Below are positions 22,469-35,361 of a DNA stretch of 64,000 nucleotides, piece by piece (the first letter of the stretch is position 1; each line of letters opens with the position of its first letter). Made by a program: the position numbers and the translations under genes. The stretch spans positions 155,289,057 to 155,353,056 of the forward strand of contig CM043952.1 in assembly GCA_014529385.2 (NCBI GenBank). Reading direction: 5' to 3'. The notes under the pieces are model-generated. The model made no database searches, had not been told where the DNA came from, and saw nothing but the letters and a program-made list of their open reading frames with translations. This stretch comes from Adiantum capillus-veneris. Lineage: Eukaryota > Streptophyta > Polypodiopsida > Polypodiales > Pteridaceae.

Positions 22469-22609
22469 GTTGAGCTTGTATGTGAAGCTACTCAATATAT
22501 ATATTCTCTATATATGGCACCCAGGTCCCCTCTATATATACATCATCTCATGTGTGTATTCTACACACTTTGGGTTTCTATTTATGTGCTCTCTCTTTCT
22601 CTCTCGACA
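22469..22609 (+). repeat. 3' LTR (141 bp)
   Basis: TGTTGAG...CTCGACA, the same length as 13569-13709 with nine differences by eye. The last bases have one change from the perfect terminal repeat. Confidence 0.9.
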
Positions 22610-22639
22610 ACAAAAACCCTCAGAAGCCAACAAAGAAAA

Positions 22640-24260
22640 ATAAAAGGAACCATCAATGACTAGAACATAATGGAAGGCCAAATAGAGGGAACTGAAAAGA
22701 AGGGAACTAAAAATAACCTTGAAAGAGGTTTGGACCACTAAAATGGAATTTGACACTGACAAATAAGGGACTATCAATATTGCATCACATTACAAAAAGT
22801 ACACTCTACAAGACCAAAGGATCATTGTAGAGAAACCATGAGACAACCTAGAGAACTAGGAAAATCCTGTGGAGGGATAGAAAATTCCAAAAGATTGACC
22901 TAGAAGAACCTAGGAAAGAATCAATACCATCTTACAGAGCAACAGAGCTGTCTCAAGAAGAAGAGGATCCCTCAACAGATCCTCATTAGAACCTTAAAGA
23001 AATATGGGGGCATCTTTGTATGGTCCTATAAAGATCTTAAGGGAGTAGATCCTGACATCTATCAGTATACTATACCCATGCAAGATGATGCCAAGCCAAG
23101 CAGACTAAGACACCTACACTTATAATGAGACAATTGCAAAAAAGATCAAGGAAGAGATAGAAAAACTCAAGGAAGTGGAATCCCCAACTGGGTGTACCCC
23201 ATTGTGGTCATACCAAAGAAATGGTAAACTAAGAGTGTGTGTGAATCTCAAGAAGGTGAATGCTACAACCATAAGAGATATTAGCCTCTTTCTATCACTC
23301 ATCACATCTTAGAGAGAATGGCTAGAAAGGAAGCCTATATCTTCTTGGATGAATTCTCCATCTATAACCAACTAGCTATTGATCCAAAGGACCAACACAT
23401 AGCGGCTTTTGCCACATAATGAAGAATTTATGCATACAAGATCATGCCTTTTGGGTTGACAAATGCTCCAAAAACATCTCAAAGGCTAATGAGTCATACT
23501 TTCAAGAAATACCTAAGAGACTTCTTAGAAGTTTATATGGATGACTTGTGCATGCATTCATCAAAATGAGAAGACCATGTTAAACACCTGAAGAGTGTTT
23601 TTGAGAAATAATGTATATATAGGAATCTTAGGATTTAATATTTACGTGATCACTCAAAAATTTCATGTGATCACAAAGCATTAATTAAAGTGAACAACCA
23701 TATCAATTGGAGTTTTTCAAAATTGGTTTCTTCCCCCTTCATCCAACAGTATAAATGCATGCATTTGTCAACACAAACAAAAGATTCACCTTACGAGCTA
23801 GATGTTCACTCTAATGTCATTTTGAGTGATCACGTGAATTTTAAATCTTCTTACAAAATAGCTTTGAATGCCACTCCATTTAATCTCTTCTACGGACTTG
23901 ATATGATATTGCCAATGAAATTTTTACTTTTAACACTAAAAGTTGCACGTGAACTGGAATGGACAGGTCATGAGCTATTTGAATGACTAGAGAATCTTGA
24001 GCAATAAATATTCAAGAAAAATTTGGCAAGCACTGTACAGATTCATGCTTAAAAAAAGAAACATAACAATGGTTTGACTCTCATTTGCTGACTAAAATTT
24101 TCAAGCAAGGAGAACTTGTATTGGTCTACTCCTTGAAAACACCCATCCCAAAATTCACGAAAAAGGGGCAGGAACTATTTGTTATTCACCAAGCAAGGCA
24201 ATTAAGTTAGCCACCGAAGATGGAGAAATTAGGGAAAATGGAATTAGTGGATGATGTTTG
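22640..24260 (+). pseudogene. Ty3/gypsy reverse transcriptase and integrase remnant
   Basis: From 22,950 the frames read KYGGIFVWSYKDLKGVDPDI, then WVYPIVVIPKK, GKLRVCVNLKKVNATT, AYIFLDEFSIYNQ, MPFGLTNAP and VYMDDL: the ordered motifs of plant gypsy RT, with YMDD at about 23,540. Several stops (for example 23,418) and frameshifts interrupt it. After 23,620 the RNase H and integrase core are missing. From 23,690 an integrase C-terminal part appears (YKIALNATPFNLFYGLD, ELEWTGHELFE, then FKQGELVLVYS). The element reads toward the right and was the target of the 141-bp-LTR element. Confidence 0.85.
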
Positions 24261-24402
24261 TAGAAATATAATTTTCCACTAACCAATGATCCCTTGAAAA
24301 ATATGAATGTAAAGAAAGAACACAAGATCAAGCACCAATAGATCATTGAAGAGGCTCAAGAGGAATCTTGCATTTGAGCTCTAGCTATAGAGAAAAGAGA
24401 CA

Positions 24403-24905
24403 ATGAAACCAATCCCAAAAATCATGCCAAGTAATATGCTTCAGGTTCAAGCTCTCCGTTTCACTCAAGCCTTAGCACACGATGAGGTTGAGATGGCTAG
24501 TGAATGGCTAGATAGTCTTGAAACGAGGATTACAATGACCTTGAAGGATGGAGCTAAAGTCAAGGCATTAGAAAATACAAGTGTCAAAATTAATATAGTA
24601 AGTTATTCCACTTATGAGAAGGAAACCACCCAACACTTGGAGTATTGTAGAGCTAAAGTAGAATCTTATCATAGGGAATTTACTCTAGCCTTGGGAATGA
24701 TCAACCTCGACATCTTTGTGCATTGATTTCCCTGGGCATTCTAGATGAGCAAATTAATGAAGACAAGGTACTAGGAGTTCCATGGATGAGAACGTATAAA
24801 GCTACTCAAGATTGGGATGTAAGAGCCTTGGATCTAACACTCAAAGGTGGACAACTGAAAGTATCATTTTCATGCAATAAAGAGGAATGGAAGGTGGACC
24901 TATGA
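24403..24905 (+). CDS. Two overlapping unrecognised ORFs, perhaps retroelement-derived
   Basis: ORF 24403-24726 (107 residues, MKPIPKIMPSNMLQVQ start) overlaps ORF 24723-24905 (60 residues) by 4 bp. The second contains LGVPWMRTYKATQDWDV, which recalls the LLGRPWL segment near the end of plant retropepsins. The first has no motif I recognise. They follow the gypsy integrase remnant on the same strand. I cannot assign a function. Confidence 0.3.
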
Positions 24906-25200
24906 GCTTCAAAGTTGGCAAAATCCTATCCCAACACAACATCTACGTCAAATGCTTGGCAAAAGATCTATCCTCATAACATAGGCATGCAAGGAACCAA
25001 GAAATATTGGGTACCAACATTTCAAATCTAGACAAGCCACATACACATGCACAGATACATTGCTCATCATAGTGAGAGCCGCTGAGCTTAGGAGAGCTAG
25101 ACACTCACGTCTACAAGGGCAACCACAAAGATTAATATAAAACATGAATTAATATACTAAAACACGAATTAATATGCACAAACATTGCATTAAGTGGTGT

Positions 25201-25491
25201 GTGCAAAGAAGCTATTTGGCTTGCTCGCCTAGGGAAAGATCTTGGATTGGAGCAATGAACACCAGTTCTTAATTGTGATAGTAAGAGTGAGATTGCCTTG
25301 GCTAACAATCTAGTGTTTCATTCTAGAACAAAACATGTTGATGTGCATATTTACTTCAATCGTAAATGGCTCATAAACAAGAGCCCTGATTTAGTGAAGA
25401 TTCCTATGTTAGAGAACGCAATGGATACACTCACTGAAAGTCTCTCCAATCATCAGTTTCAGCATTGTCGTGAGTTGATGGGCATTGGGTA
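25201..25491 (+). pseudogene. Ty1/copia RNase H remnant
   Basis: Frame reads CKEAIWLARLGKDLGLEQ, a stop, then CDSKSEIALANNLVFHSRTK and HVDVHIYFNR, ending HCRELMGIG and stop. This is the copia RNase H end (compare CDNQSAI.LA.N..FH.RTKHID.. in the family). The Asp of CDSKS fits a catalytic residue. The upstream RT is absent. A polypurine tract and LTR start follow 50 bp downstream. Confidence 0.8.
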
Positions 25492-25547
25492 AAGAGTGGT
25501 TCTTTTCCATTTTTAAGGTCTCCCACATTGGCCATCACGTGGGAGAA

Positions 25548-25872
25548 TGTTAGGTTTAATGGCCATGTGACCGACCGCCCATCACTAACTGCTACTAACC
25601 CTAAATGTACATCTATACACTTGTGTGAGTCACTGACACTAAGTACAATGTGTATTGTGCCTTAGTGCATAAGATAGAGAAGAAAGAAAGGGGGCAAACA
25701 GTGTGTGTCGTCTCTCCCCCTCCAACCTGTGTGTGTTTCTATGGTGGTGTGTGTGTGAGTGTGTTTGCGCGATTCATCTTCATGTTTCATTGTGCTCCCG
25801 ACTCCTCTTCTTCACTCCCCTCCCCAAAATCTCTCTTTGCCCCCCTTTGTCTCTCCCCATATCCCTTCTTTG

Positions 25873-25875
<3 letters not shown>
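25548..25875 (+). repeat. 3' LTR start of the copia remnant
   Basis: TGTTAGG follows GTGGGAGAA (25539-25547), the same junction as at 11,241. The right edge is not fixed; the sequence runs into a (CT)n tract. Confidence 0.5.
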
Positions 25876-25958
<83 letters not shown>

Positions 25959-26042
25959 ATCTATCTACTAAAATAGGTCTTGAGTTCAACTCCTTGTCGA
26001 CTAGATCTTTAAGGTCTCTTGGCTAGTTTCTTAAGATGTTAC

Positions 26043-26114
<72 letters not shown>

Positions 26115-26216
26115 TATTGACTTTCTCTCTAGGCCACCCTTTCTCTCTCTCTCCATCTACCTGACATAAATTTGAATTACAGATCCAAAGACAATAATAC
26201 AAGAAGTTAATTTGTG

Positions 26217-26250
<34 letters not shown>
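25876..26250. repeat. Microsatellites (CT)n, (AT)n
   Basis: (CT)n at 25876-25952, (CT)n then (AT)n at 26046-26112, and (CT)n at 26221-26250. The words TTGAGTTCAACTCCT.GTCG.CTAGATCTTTA near 25,980 recur near 21,250 inside the CACTA element. Confidence 0.9.
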
Positions 26251-26252
<2 letters not shown>

Positions 26253-28579
26253 GCTAGCTTAAATGTGAATTATAGATCAAAGACAATAGTTAAAAAAGTT
26301 AGTACGTAGTCAACTCAAAACATTCTCATCATTTCCAATCTCAAATAGAATAAGGCAACCCAAAAATGCAAAATTCTTACAGCAGCCTTTTGGTCTCCAT
26401 AAAGTTTTGGCCTCATTGTCAACCAAACTAGATTGATGAATGAACATGTTGTGGTTTACGTCCATTCCAAACACTCTTAAGTATATGTAATACAAGTTTT
26501 TGCAAGCCACATAGACCATTCCCTCCCCTACCCTCCTTTGGAAGTCTCTACAAGTACAACAGGGATTCTTAGATATTGTGATCCTGTCTTTATCACTTTC
26601 ACTTGTGCTATGTCCATCTCTAACTCTATTGCACTGTCTATCCTTTTGGAGGCCTCTTTAGAAACACCTGTTCTATACCTGCCCGCACGTCTTTGCCCTT
26701 GCACTTCCATAGTTTTTGTTGCGATATAAAACCCTGCAAGGTGCACTGCCTTTATTTTTGACTCTCTTAAGGACGTGCCCCGTGCCATTGGCCACTCAAG
26801 TGGAGGCCTTGGAGGTCACATCACAATGTGTGGACATACATTCTAGACATACTTCACATTGTCGCTACAAAAATACTCATGTGTCACTGTTACGTCCCTC
26901 CCAATTGCGTTTTCCCCAAAAGCTTGGGCAAGTTGTTCCCTCACTGCATACATTCACCTTTTTCTTGCACTTTCCTTCTTTGCTGATTCCTTGGCAGGTG
27001 AACCTACTCCCCGGTTTTCACCTTCTAATGGCGCACGTGGTGTCATTTATGTCAACCTCCATGGCCTGAATCATCACCCCGGAATTATCTCCTTCTATAG
27101 GGGGTATTGGAGTTGTCTGCACTACTCCACCAAACGACAATTTCGTGGCCTTTCTTTGACATGCAACATTCTTAGTGACATACTCTGGTCTTTGTGAACT
27201 ATTAACCTCCACACCTTTAATATGGGTGAATGTCTTGTGTTGCTTCATCACTATAACTCTATCTTAAAAAAACTCAGTCATTTTTGGAAGGCTTGTGCCT
27301 CCTATTGCATCGTTCACAACACGGCTAGTTTGTGATGGACTAGGTGAGTGGAATTTTGTTGTAGTTGCTTTATCTCTCATCTTGCTTATGCTTGGTCAGA
27401 TTCCAATATACTTACCCTTCGTATATGCCATTTGTTTGGATTGTTGAAGCATTGTGTTGCCAATGTCCAAAATTGTTGCATCGTCCAAAGAAAATTTTTG
27501 CTTGTGACCACCTGCTAGCCACGATGCATGATGTGACTCTGAGAGATTCATTCGAGGTATGACTTTGATGTGAATGATGGAAAGTATCCCATTGATGTCG
27601 TACAAGGCTTAATTACATGGAAATATTAAATCCTATTCCAAAACATTGATTAATACTTACCCAAGGATTTCCTTCCTCCAGTGAGGGTACCTCACATGCC
27701 ACCAACTTAACCAACATTCCGTTGCACCTAGATTCCCATCTTCCACCTTTCCTGTTTCCCACCAAGCTTGAATGAATTGATACTGAGCCTCTGCATCTTG
27801 AGTTGTGCGCATTGCCACATTCGACACAGCCGCTTGTGCTCATCTTGAAATGCATTGACTACATATTTTGTGGTATGGATCCCTAGACTTTGTTCTTAAT
27901 AAAAAAGACAAGATCGCTCCGTACCTTCCATCACCTTGTCTGGGCCTCCATTGAAAATTGTATGTACCTCATTCTAATTTTCTTGGGCATTGTCTACCAT
28001 AAACCTAGCGAAGTCCGATGGAGGCACCCCATTGCGCTCCGCCACATTGATCATTTGTTGCCAAAATATCATGTGAGCGATAGTGTCTTCCTCTTTCATC
28101 TCACATATGACAATCATCATTAACTCTTGCACACTAAATACCAAGCAAAACCCACATTAAGATTCGCATATTATCAATATGTATAAGAAAATTTGTGCTA
28201 TACAATCTTCTAGTGGAAGACTACTTGCATCGAGTCGTAAAGAAGTGCTACCATAGTGGTCCATCCTTCTATCCGTTGTGCGTGATCAAAGAATACCCAT
28301 GATCTTTTCATATCTCCATTTCTAGTGCTTCACACTCTATTAACAAGATCAATGCCTGAGCCAGGTACTATTGTTGACATCTTGAATACAAAACATATGT
28401 CCTCCTGTATGCGTGATTGACCAGGGAAAGCATGTCGTCGATGAATGAGAATGATAAGCGCCTCTTCAAGTCTATTATTTGTGACTCTTCCCCTCTTTAA
28501 CTCGACTCTCCTCAGAATTTATGCACCCAATTTTTTATCTTGCAAATATCATGGTGGAAGATTAGACACATAAACACTA

Positions 28580-28909
28580 CTAGTTGGAGAAAAAGCAATT
28601 CCCATACCTTTCACTTTTAACGAGAGGAAATATTTCTTGCAACAAGACCGACAACTCAACTTGTCCAAGCGATATGCATTGACCTAAAGAAGGTTGAAGC
28701 TTGGATTTGGAAATGACCTTTACCACCTCCATTTGGATTTTTCTTGGGGTGGCGTGGATTCCAAGGGTATCAACAGCCTCAGCCACTAATGTCTTCACCC
28801 TTGCAGGGATGGTGCTTTTGGATGACCCTAGTTTGACTTCATGGTCATAGAACCCTTGATGCACCATAGCTCGAGTATAGTGTTTGTCATTTGGCATAAT
28901 GTAGAACAC
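28580..28909 (-). pseudogene. Best preserved exon-like piece of the Mutator-like gene
   Basis: 109 residues without a stop: MFYIMPNDKHYTRAMVHQGF, then DHEVKLG, TLVAEAVDTLGIHATPRKI. The spacing of a Cys pair just upstream (LKCFYC, CDCTV) followed by this block recalls the N-terminal part of plant MULE-like proteins. It lies upstream of the DDE core in the gene. Confidence 0.5.
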
Positions 28910-29439
28910 CGTGCAGTCACAGGTTCTTCAAATAATGGGCACGTGTTGACAATAGAAGCACTTCAAGGTTCCATACATTATCAGGTCATCAGCTGGCATT
29001 GGTCTCTACTTCAATTTACCTATATAGCACATTCATATACCTGTCATTTCATTTAGAAGTCATTGTACATGAAGAAAAAGAATAAGGAACCATATATAAT
29101 GAATACCTGTCCATGATGATCGATTGGAGAATTCAGTAGACAACACTTGAGATCACTGTGCAAAGACACATTCAAAATCCCCTCCACAATAGCTTTTTTG
29201 TATGGTTGCCGAAAATGTGATGTTTGTGGTGGTTAGCTTTGCCCACACGTGACCATCCACTAATTGCTCCATTCCATCCATAGCTGACTTCTCTATATCT
29301 GGTTGGGGTGGCAATTCAAATACCATGTTCCCATGGTAGCATGAGGGAATTTCTTCCACCCACTCCCATTTGGAAGATGCAATCAACTTCTTCAGCTTCG
29401 GGGATCGCATGGAGGGATGTAATGCTATTTTGACTAGGC

Positions 29440-29969
<530 letters not shown>

Positions 29970-30120
29970 AGAGAGTTGTTTTACAAAGTGTTGAGGTGAA
30001 GAGAGGGGGAGAAGTAGAGGGGATATAGGCGAGATGGAGGAGGAATGTGTGTGGTAGGTAGAGAGGAACATGAGTAGAAAGGAAGAGATCATAGGATGTA
30101 GTAAGGCATATACCAAAAGT

Positions 30121-30166
<46 letters not shown>

Positions 30167-30540
30167 AAGGCAGAGTGAGGTTGAGGAGGGAGAGAGAGAA
30201 AATGGAAAGAGGGTGTGAAATTAAAAATGGTGATGAGAGAGAAGGATGGAAAAAGAAAAATGGGCAAGGAAAGGATGGTTATGTGGACATCTAAGGAAAG
30301 CTTAAGCACTAATAGCAGGAGAAAATGAGCAACTCTAATGAATCATGTATATATATAATCTCTTGTTTTGTTTGCATCTCCTTAAATGCACTGACACAAA
30401 TGAGTATTTAAAGAGAGAGGGAGAGAGAGAGAGAGAGGAATGAAGAAAAAGGGAGAAGAGGGTAAAGGACATAGGGGAGAGAGAAAAATATAGGAGGCTA
30501 GGGGTCTTGAGAGGGAGACTACACCAAAGAAAAGAGATAT
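30121..30540. repeat. (GA)n tract and purine-rich plus strand
   Basis: (GA)n at 30124-30162 followed by about 380 bp strongly biased to A and G on the plus strand. Confidence 0.75.
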
Positions 30541-31191
30541 TGATGTATGAACAAAATAGCTATATCACTAGTGTCATTTATGATCTTTTTTTGGATGTGG
30601 AGGAAAGATAGACAATAATTAATGAGAAAAAAAAAGATATTGAAGGCACTAGCAACATCGCTAGTGCTCCCTTCTAATTCACCCTCAAATTTTATAGATA
30701 CTTAACTAGATATATGCTTACACACACTCTCGCATTCACAGAAGGCTAAAGTATCCATCTCCATGGGGGGTACTGGGTTGCATACAAAGCAGGTCTCTGC
30801 ACATCTCTCTCTCTAAATTGACTACACGATTATCATTCGGTGTTTGTAGAGGCGATAGAGTAGCATCTAGTTTTGCATGGGAGAGTGCCAGGTCTACGCA
30901 CTGGTATAGCAAAGGTTGCTGGGAAATGGGATGCGGGCACAAAGTAGCATCTGTAGGTGATAAGATAGAACCAAATTTCGCATGGGAGAATGTCAGGCCC
31001 ATGCACACGTGTAGAGGCTTCTGGGAGATGGATGGTAGAATCTAGAAGGGGCTACCCAAGAGGTGGGGATAGGCCTAGGCGAAGGAAGAGACGGAGTTGG
31101 AGCTGGAGGCAAAGAAGGTGGCTATGGAGGGAAATCTTATGAGTTTTCTTAAAGTAGGGATACCAACAAAGCTACCACAGTAGGAGAGAAC
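30541..31191. other. No recognisable gene; imperfect duplication at about 30,845-31,030
   Basis: GTAGCATCT, GCATGGGAGA and GTGCCAGG-type words recur with a spacing of about 105-115 bp (30,861 and 30,945; 30,888 and 30,980). The 3' LTR expected for the copia element to the right was not found here. Confidence 0.45.
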
Positions 31192-31629
31192 CTAATATAG
31201 AAAGAATGAGGTCAAAACAACTCCGAGCTCCGAGCGCAAGAGGATGAAATATGACTCGTTGATGCCTTTGGTAAGAATGTCTGCAATCATCTGGTCAATT
31301 GGACAGTGTTCAACCATAATGGTTCCTTTGCGTACTTCATACCTGCCATAATGATAATCGATAGCAATGTGCTTTGACTTATTATGTTGAACATGGTCTT
31401 TTGCAAGACTAATAGCACTTTGGTTGTCACACCGCAAGGGTGTGCTAGAAAGAGGAGAGTGACCAATATCAACCAGCATTTGTCGAAGCCAAATCGGCTC
31501 ATGAGCTGCAAGTGATGCCACAACATATTCTAACTCAGTTGTAGAAACTGCAACATAGCATTGTTTCTTGCTGGTCCAAGAAACAACACAACCATTTATA
31601 AAAAAGAAATTTCCACTAGTAGATTGCAT
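31192..31629 (-). pseudogene. Copia RNase H domain
   Basis: Open for 145 codons: VVSWTSKKQCYVAVSTTELE, then RCDNQSAISLAKDHV, KHIAIDYHYGR and DQMIADILTKG. Family active-site positions D/E/D are represented by the TTELE and CDNQS blocks. The domain removes RNA from the RNA-DNA hybrid. It is the C-terminal end of the polyprotein. Confidence 0.9.
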
Positions 31630-31639
31630 AGATTAATGT

Positions 31640-32480
31640 GAGCTTGCCCAGTCTACATTTTTGTAACCCAAAAGAGAAAGAGATTGCATGGAGTCCGATG
31701 TGAGTTTTCGATGATAAAACCAAACCAAAATCTATAGTGCCTTTCAAGTATTTCAATACACGCTTTGTTGTAGACCATTGCTTAAGAGAAGGACACGCAA
31801 GATGTTATCCAAAATAATTAGCAACAAATAGAATAGCAGGACGAGTATTCATGCCAACAAACTGAAGACATCCAATGAAGCTAGCATAAGGTTGATTTGT
31901 GATAGTTGACCGCCATTGTCAGAAGTGTTCTTCGTAGAGCTCACAAGACAAGGTGTGTTGGCCGAATGTGCAGATTCCATACCAAATTTTTGAATAGTAT
32001 CTGTAATAAACTTTTACTATCGAAGGAATAAAATACCTTTTGTACAGTTTTGTTGGATCTGTATGCCAAGACACGAGTGAATCTCTCCAAGATCCACCAT
32101 ATCAAATGCAAAAGACAATAACTTTTTCACTTGTTGAAGAAATCTCAAACCATTGGAAACAAGGATGGTATCATCCACATAAAGAGCAAGAATCACAAAG
32201 CTGCTACCTTGGTGTTTTATGTATAAGTTGGCATCTGAAGAGTAAGAGATGAATCCTTGAGAGGTGAGAAAAAGATCAAATTTTTTATACTAAGCTCGCG
32301 AAGCTTGTTTGAGACCATATAGTGCCTTATGGAGTTGAGCAACAAGGTCTTCTTTACCTGGAATAACAAACCCTTCTGGTTGTTCCATATAAATTTCCTC
32401 TTCCAAGTCACAATTAAGAAAAGCAGTTCGCACATCCATTTGATGAGCTTCTAAATCAAATTGAACAGCAAATGCCAATA
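31640..32480 (-). pseudogene. Copia reverse transcriptase domain
   Basis: MDVRTAFLNCDLEEEIYMEQ and PEGF (32,450-32,390), ALYGLKQASRA then a stop, and LYVDDTILVSN at about 32,170 (YVDD active site). The usual GLKQAPRAW has Pro and Trp changed, the latter to a stop. Further stops follow (for example after FLR near 32,030). It would copy element RNA inside the particle. Confidence 0.9.
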
Positions 32481-33046
32481 AAACTCGAACACTTGTAATG
32501 CGAACAACTGGTGAAAAGGTCTCTTGATAATCAACACCAGCTACTTGGGAGTAACCTTTTGCATCTAGACGTGCCTTGGACTTGTCAAAAGATCCATCTA
32601 CGTTTTATTTTGTCTTATACACCCACTTACACTTCATAGCTCTATGACCAGGAGGTAGTTCAATTAGTATCCATGTACCTTTAGAGATAAGAGAATCGTA
32701 CTCTGCTTCCATAGCCTCTTTCCATTGATCCGTTTGTGGTGAAGAGATAGCTTCATCATAAGTAACCCAATCTTTAGAAGTAGAGAAAGCATTATCAACA
32801 ATATCATCATCATGAACATGACACGAGCCATGTTCAAAATCAATAGGCAGATCAACAAAAATATCAATATCATCATTGGCAACTTTCAGAATGGATGGTT
32901 GTGAAGAGGAAGCTACTCTATAGGAAGAGTTTCATCATTTAAAAGAAATGGAAAAGCCTGAAGCAACGATTCAATATCATCAGAATCATCCATGGACCAT
33001 GAGTCTCCCATAAGTTGTTCGTTAAAAGTGGCATCGCGATTCACAA

Positions 33047-33775
33047 TTACTTTCTTAGAGGAAGGGTCATAGAATTTGTAACCTTTGGAAGTGTTAGAAT
33101 ATCCAATAAAAATAACTTTAAGACCAGGAGCATCAAGCGTTTTTTGTGTTTATTTGGGAATATTAATATAAGCAATGCATCCAAAGGTTCAAAAATGAGA
33201 TACAGAAGGAATGTCACATGTCCATGATGTGACAGTATCTTACCAGAGGGTGCAGTAGTAGGAAGATGATTATGAATAAATACGGTTGTCAAAGTAGCTT
33301 CAACCCAGCAAACATGAGATAAACCAGAATGAATCAACATACATCTTACAACATTGACAATAGTGCGATTCTTTCGTTCAGCAACGCCATTCTGTTGAGG
33401 TGAATATGGAATAGTGTGTTCACGATGAATTCCATTGTCAGCACAGTAACTCACAAACTCTCGAGAAACATATTTGCCTCCATTGTCACTACGAAGATTC
33501 TTAAGGCGACGGCCGGTTTGAAGTTCCACAGCCTTGTGGAATTGTTTGAAAACAGTTAAGGCCTCAGATTTCTGTCTAAGTAGAAATATAGTCGTATACT
33601 GTGAGAAATCATCAATGAAAGTAATGAAGTAGCGATATTGTGATCTTGAAGAAGGTAGAGGTCTACATATATCAGTATGAACAAGATCCAATATGTCACG
33701 AGAATGAGTTGTATTTGAAAGAGGAAAGGGTTTATGATTGTTTTTTCCAAGAGCATAAAACTCAAAAATTCCCAT
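33047..33775 (-). pseudogene. Copia integrase core
   Basis: A 242-codon open frame. The catalytic triad is complete: D35 (LVHTDI), D97 (RSDNGG) and E133 (NGVAERKNR), with 35 residues between the second Asp and the Glu (DD35E). The HHCC zinc region lies further upstream in decayed frames. The reading frame passes into non-matching sequence after residue 180. The core would join element DNA to the chromosome; missing flanking domains make this a pseudogene. Confidence 0.9.
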
Positions 33776-34280
33776 ATGGGGATGGGCTTTAAGATCTAGA
33801 CCATGAACAAGATCAAGGAGTTTTGAGAAATCAGCATGAACAAAACGGTGATGTCATACTTTGCAATCATGATCACCTGGAGCAGTGACAACATTTTCTA
33901 TAGCATCATTGAGAGAGAGTTCAAACAAATTACCATTTTCAAGGAGCAGTGGCTATAGTCTATTCATCTTTGTCAATTCAGCATTTGGTATGATCAAATC
34001 CAACAAATAGACCGAGATCAACAAGTCTAGCAACTGAAAGAAGATTACGTTGAAGATCTAGTACATGTAATACTCCTCGCAAAATTCGAGTGGAAGAAGA
34101 TAAGGTACCAAGATATAAGTCTCCAATACCCTTTACTTGAAAGTAGTATCATCAGTAAGATAGACAACACGTTGAACTGGTAGTGGATGATAGTTATGGA
34201 GCCACTTAGACTGATATGTCATATTTTCTGTAGCACCAAAATGGACAAGAAAAAGTGATCCATTGAACGTACATGAAGTA
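33776..34280 (-). pseudogene. Copia protease and preintegrase remnant
   Basis: Minus-strand frames read SLFLVHFGATENMTYQS, a diverged form of the copia protease segment, then LRGVLHVLDLQRNLLSVARL, the block just before integrase. Stops and frame changes are frequent. Confidence 0.6.
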
Positions 34281-35361
34281 TTATGTCTGGAGAAACTGAA
34301 CATAGGACACAGCTTGTTTTTTATACAATATTGTTTTGATATTCAGTTGCATATGCTCTATTACGATCTGTGTCAAATCGACGCTTATAGCACATATGAG
34401 TGAGATGATTAGATCCTCCATAATATTCACAAGAAGAAGAAGAAGAGTCCCTAGATAAACGTGGTTGTTTCGTGGTAATATTGTGTTCTTCATCATATTT
34501 ACGTGCCCAATAATCATCTTCAATATGGCCATTTCTGTTGCAGTAAGAACATTTCTTATTGGGAAATTTGAGACGAGAGAAAACATTACCACGACGACCA
34601 CCTCTGCGGTTTCCTTGTTGTAATGGACGCCTTCGAGCATAAAAAGCACGTTCCATCTGTTGTGACTCAGTCTCCTCTTGTGAAATCATAGTTGTATCAT
34701 GACCAACATTACGACGTTCTTGACGTTAAGAGTATTCCATTAAAGACATGCAGGCTTGATTGAAATCCAGACCATCTTTATTGGAGAGAATAGTAACAAT
34801 GATATCATAAGAGGAGTCCTTCACCGTATCAAGAAGAAGTGTAATCAATTGTTTTTGTGGAACAGGATGAAGTAGCAAATTGATTAATAATAGATTTGAA
34901 AGATTCAATATGTCCTGTCATGGCAGTACCAACTTCATATTGTAGCTTGTTAAGAAACCCTCTCAAATAAAGTATTTTTGTAACAAATTTCTTTTGAAAG
35001 TTTGCAATAAAGTACTTCCATACGTCGTGGAAAGTAGGCAGTTCATACATATCAAGAAAAAGGCAATCAGTAAGAGAAGAAATAATATACCGACGAGCTG
35101 CTTTATCACGTCATTGCCAATCCATATAGGCAACATTCCAATCTTCAAATATAGGTCCTTCATCATGATAAGCACATTATCATGATCCGTATCAACAGAT
35201 TGAGGCGGACAAATACGATTTCCAAGGACAACATCAGAGAGTTCATCGCCTTCAAGAATTAAAAACATCTTTGCTCTCTAGCCTGGATATCCTTGGCCTT
35301 GGAAAGGAGGAACAAAACACCGGCCAGAAGGAAAGTCGTTGACGAGAATAGTCATAGCCAT
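34281..35361 (-). pseudogene. Copia gag
   Basis: Starts MAMTILVNDFPSGRC at 35361; PPFQGQGYPG is followed by TAG where copia gags have Trp, then AKMFLILEGDELSDVVLG. Another frame continues DKAARRYIISSLTD, FHDVWKYF and VGTAMTGHIESFKSI, the copia gag core. From 34689 comes an Arg/Gly-rich stretch and a zinc knuckle CSYCNRNGHIEDDYW, in which the last Cys is Tyr. Gag packages the RNA. At least one stop and two frameshifts separate the pieces. Confidence 0.8.

Larger units (their letters stand above)
13569..22609 (+). mobile_element. Complete non-coding LTR element with 141-bp LTRs, TRIM/LARD-like
   Basis: The LTRs at 13569-13709 and 22469-22609 are both exactly 141 bp and differ at 9 positions by eye. 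Each starts TGTTGAG; they end CTCAACA and CTCGACA. The flanks share a 4-bp duplication ACAA (13565-13568 and 22610-22613). The PBS follows the left LTR and a G-rich tract precedes the right one. Without the nested CACTA element it is about 2.5 kb, with no coding sequence but two internal tandem arrays. Short LTRs with a Met-type PBS are the hallmarks of TRIMs, though the interior is larger than usual. It must be mobilised in trans. Confidence 0.85.

Noticed and set aside
31000-31191. 3' LTR of the minus-strand copia element
   Set aside because: No stretch here matches the 146-bp LTR or its ends; the element is taken as truncated.
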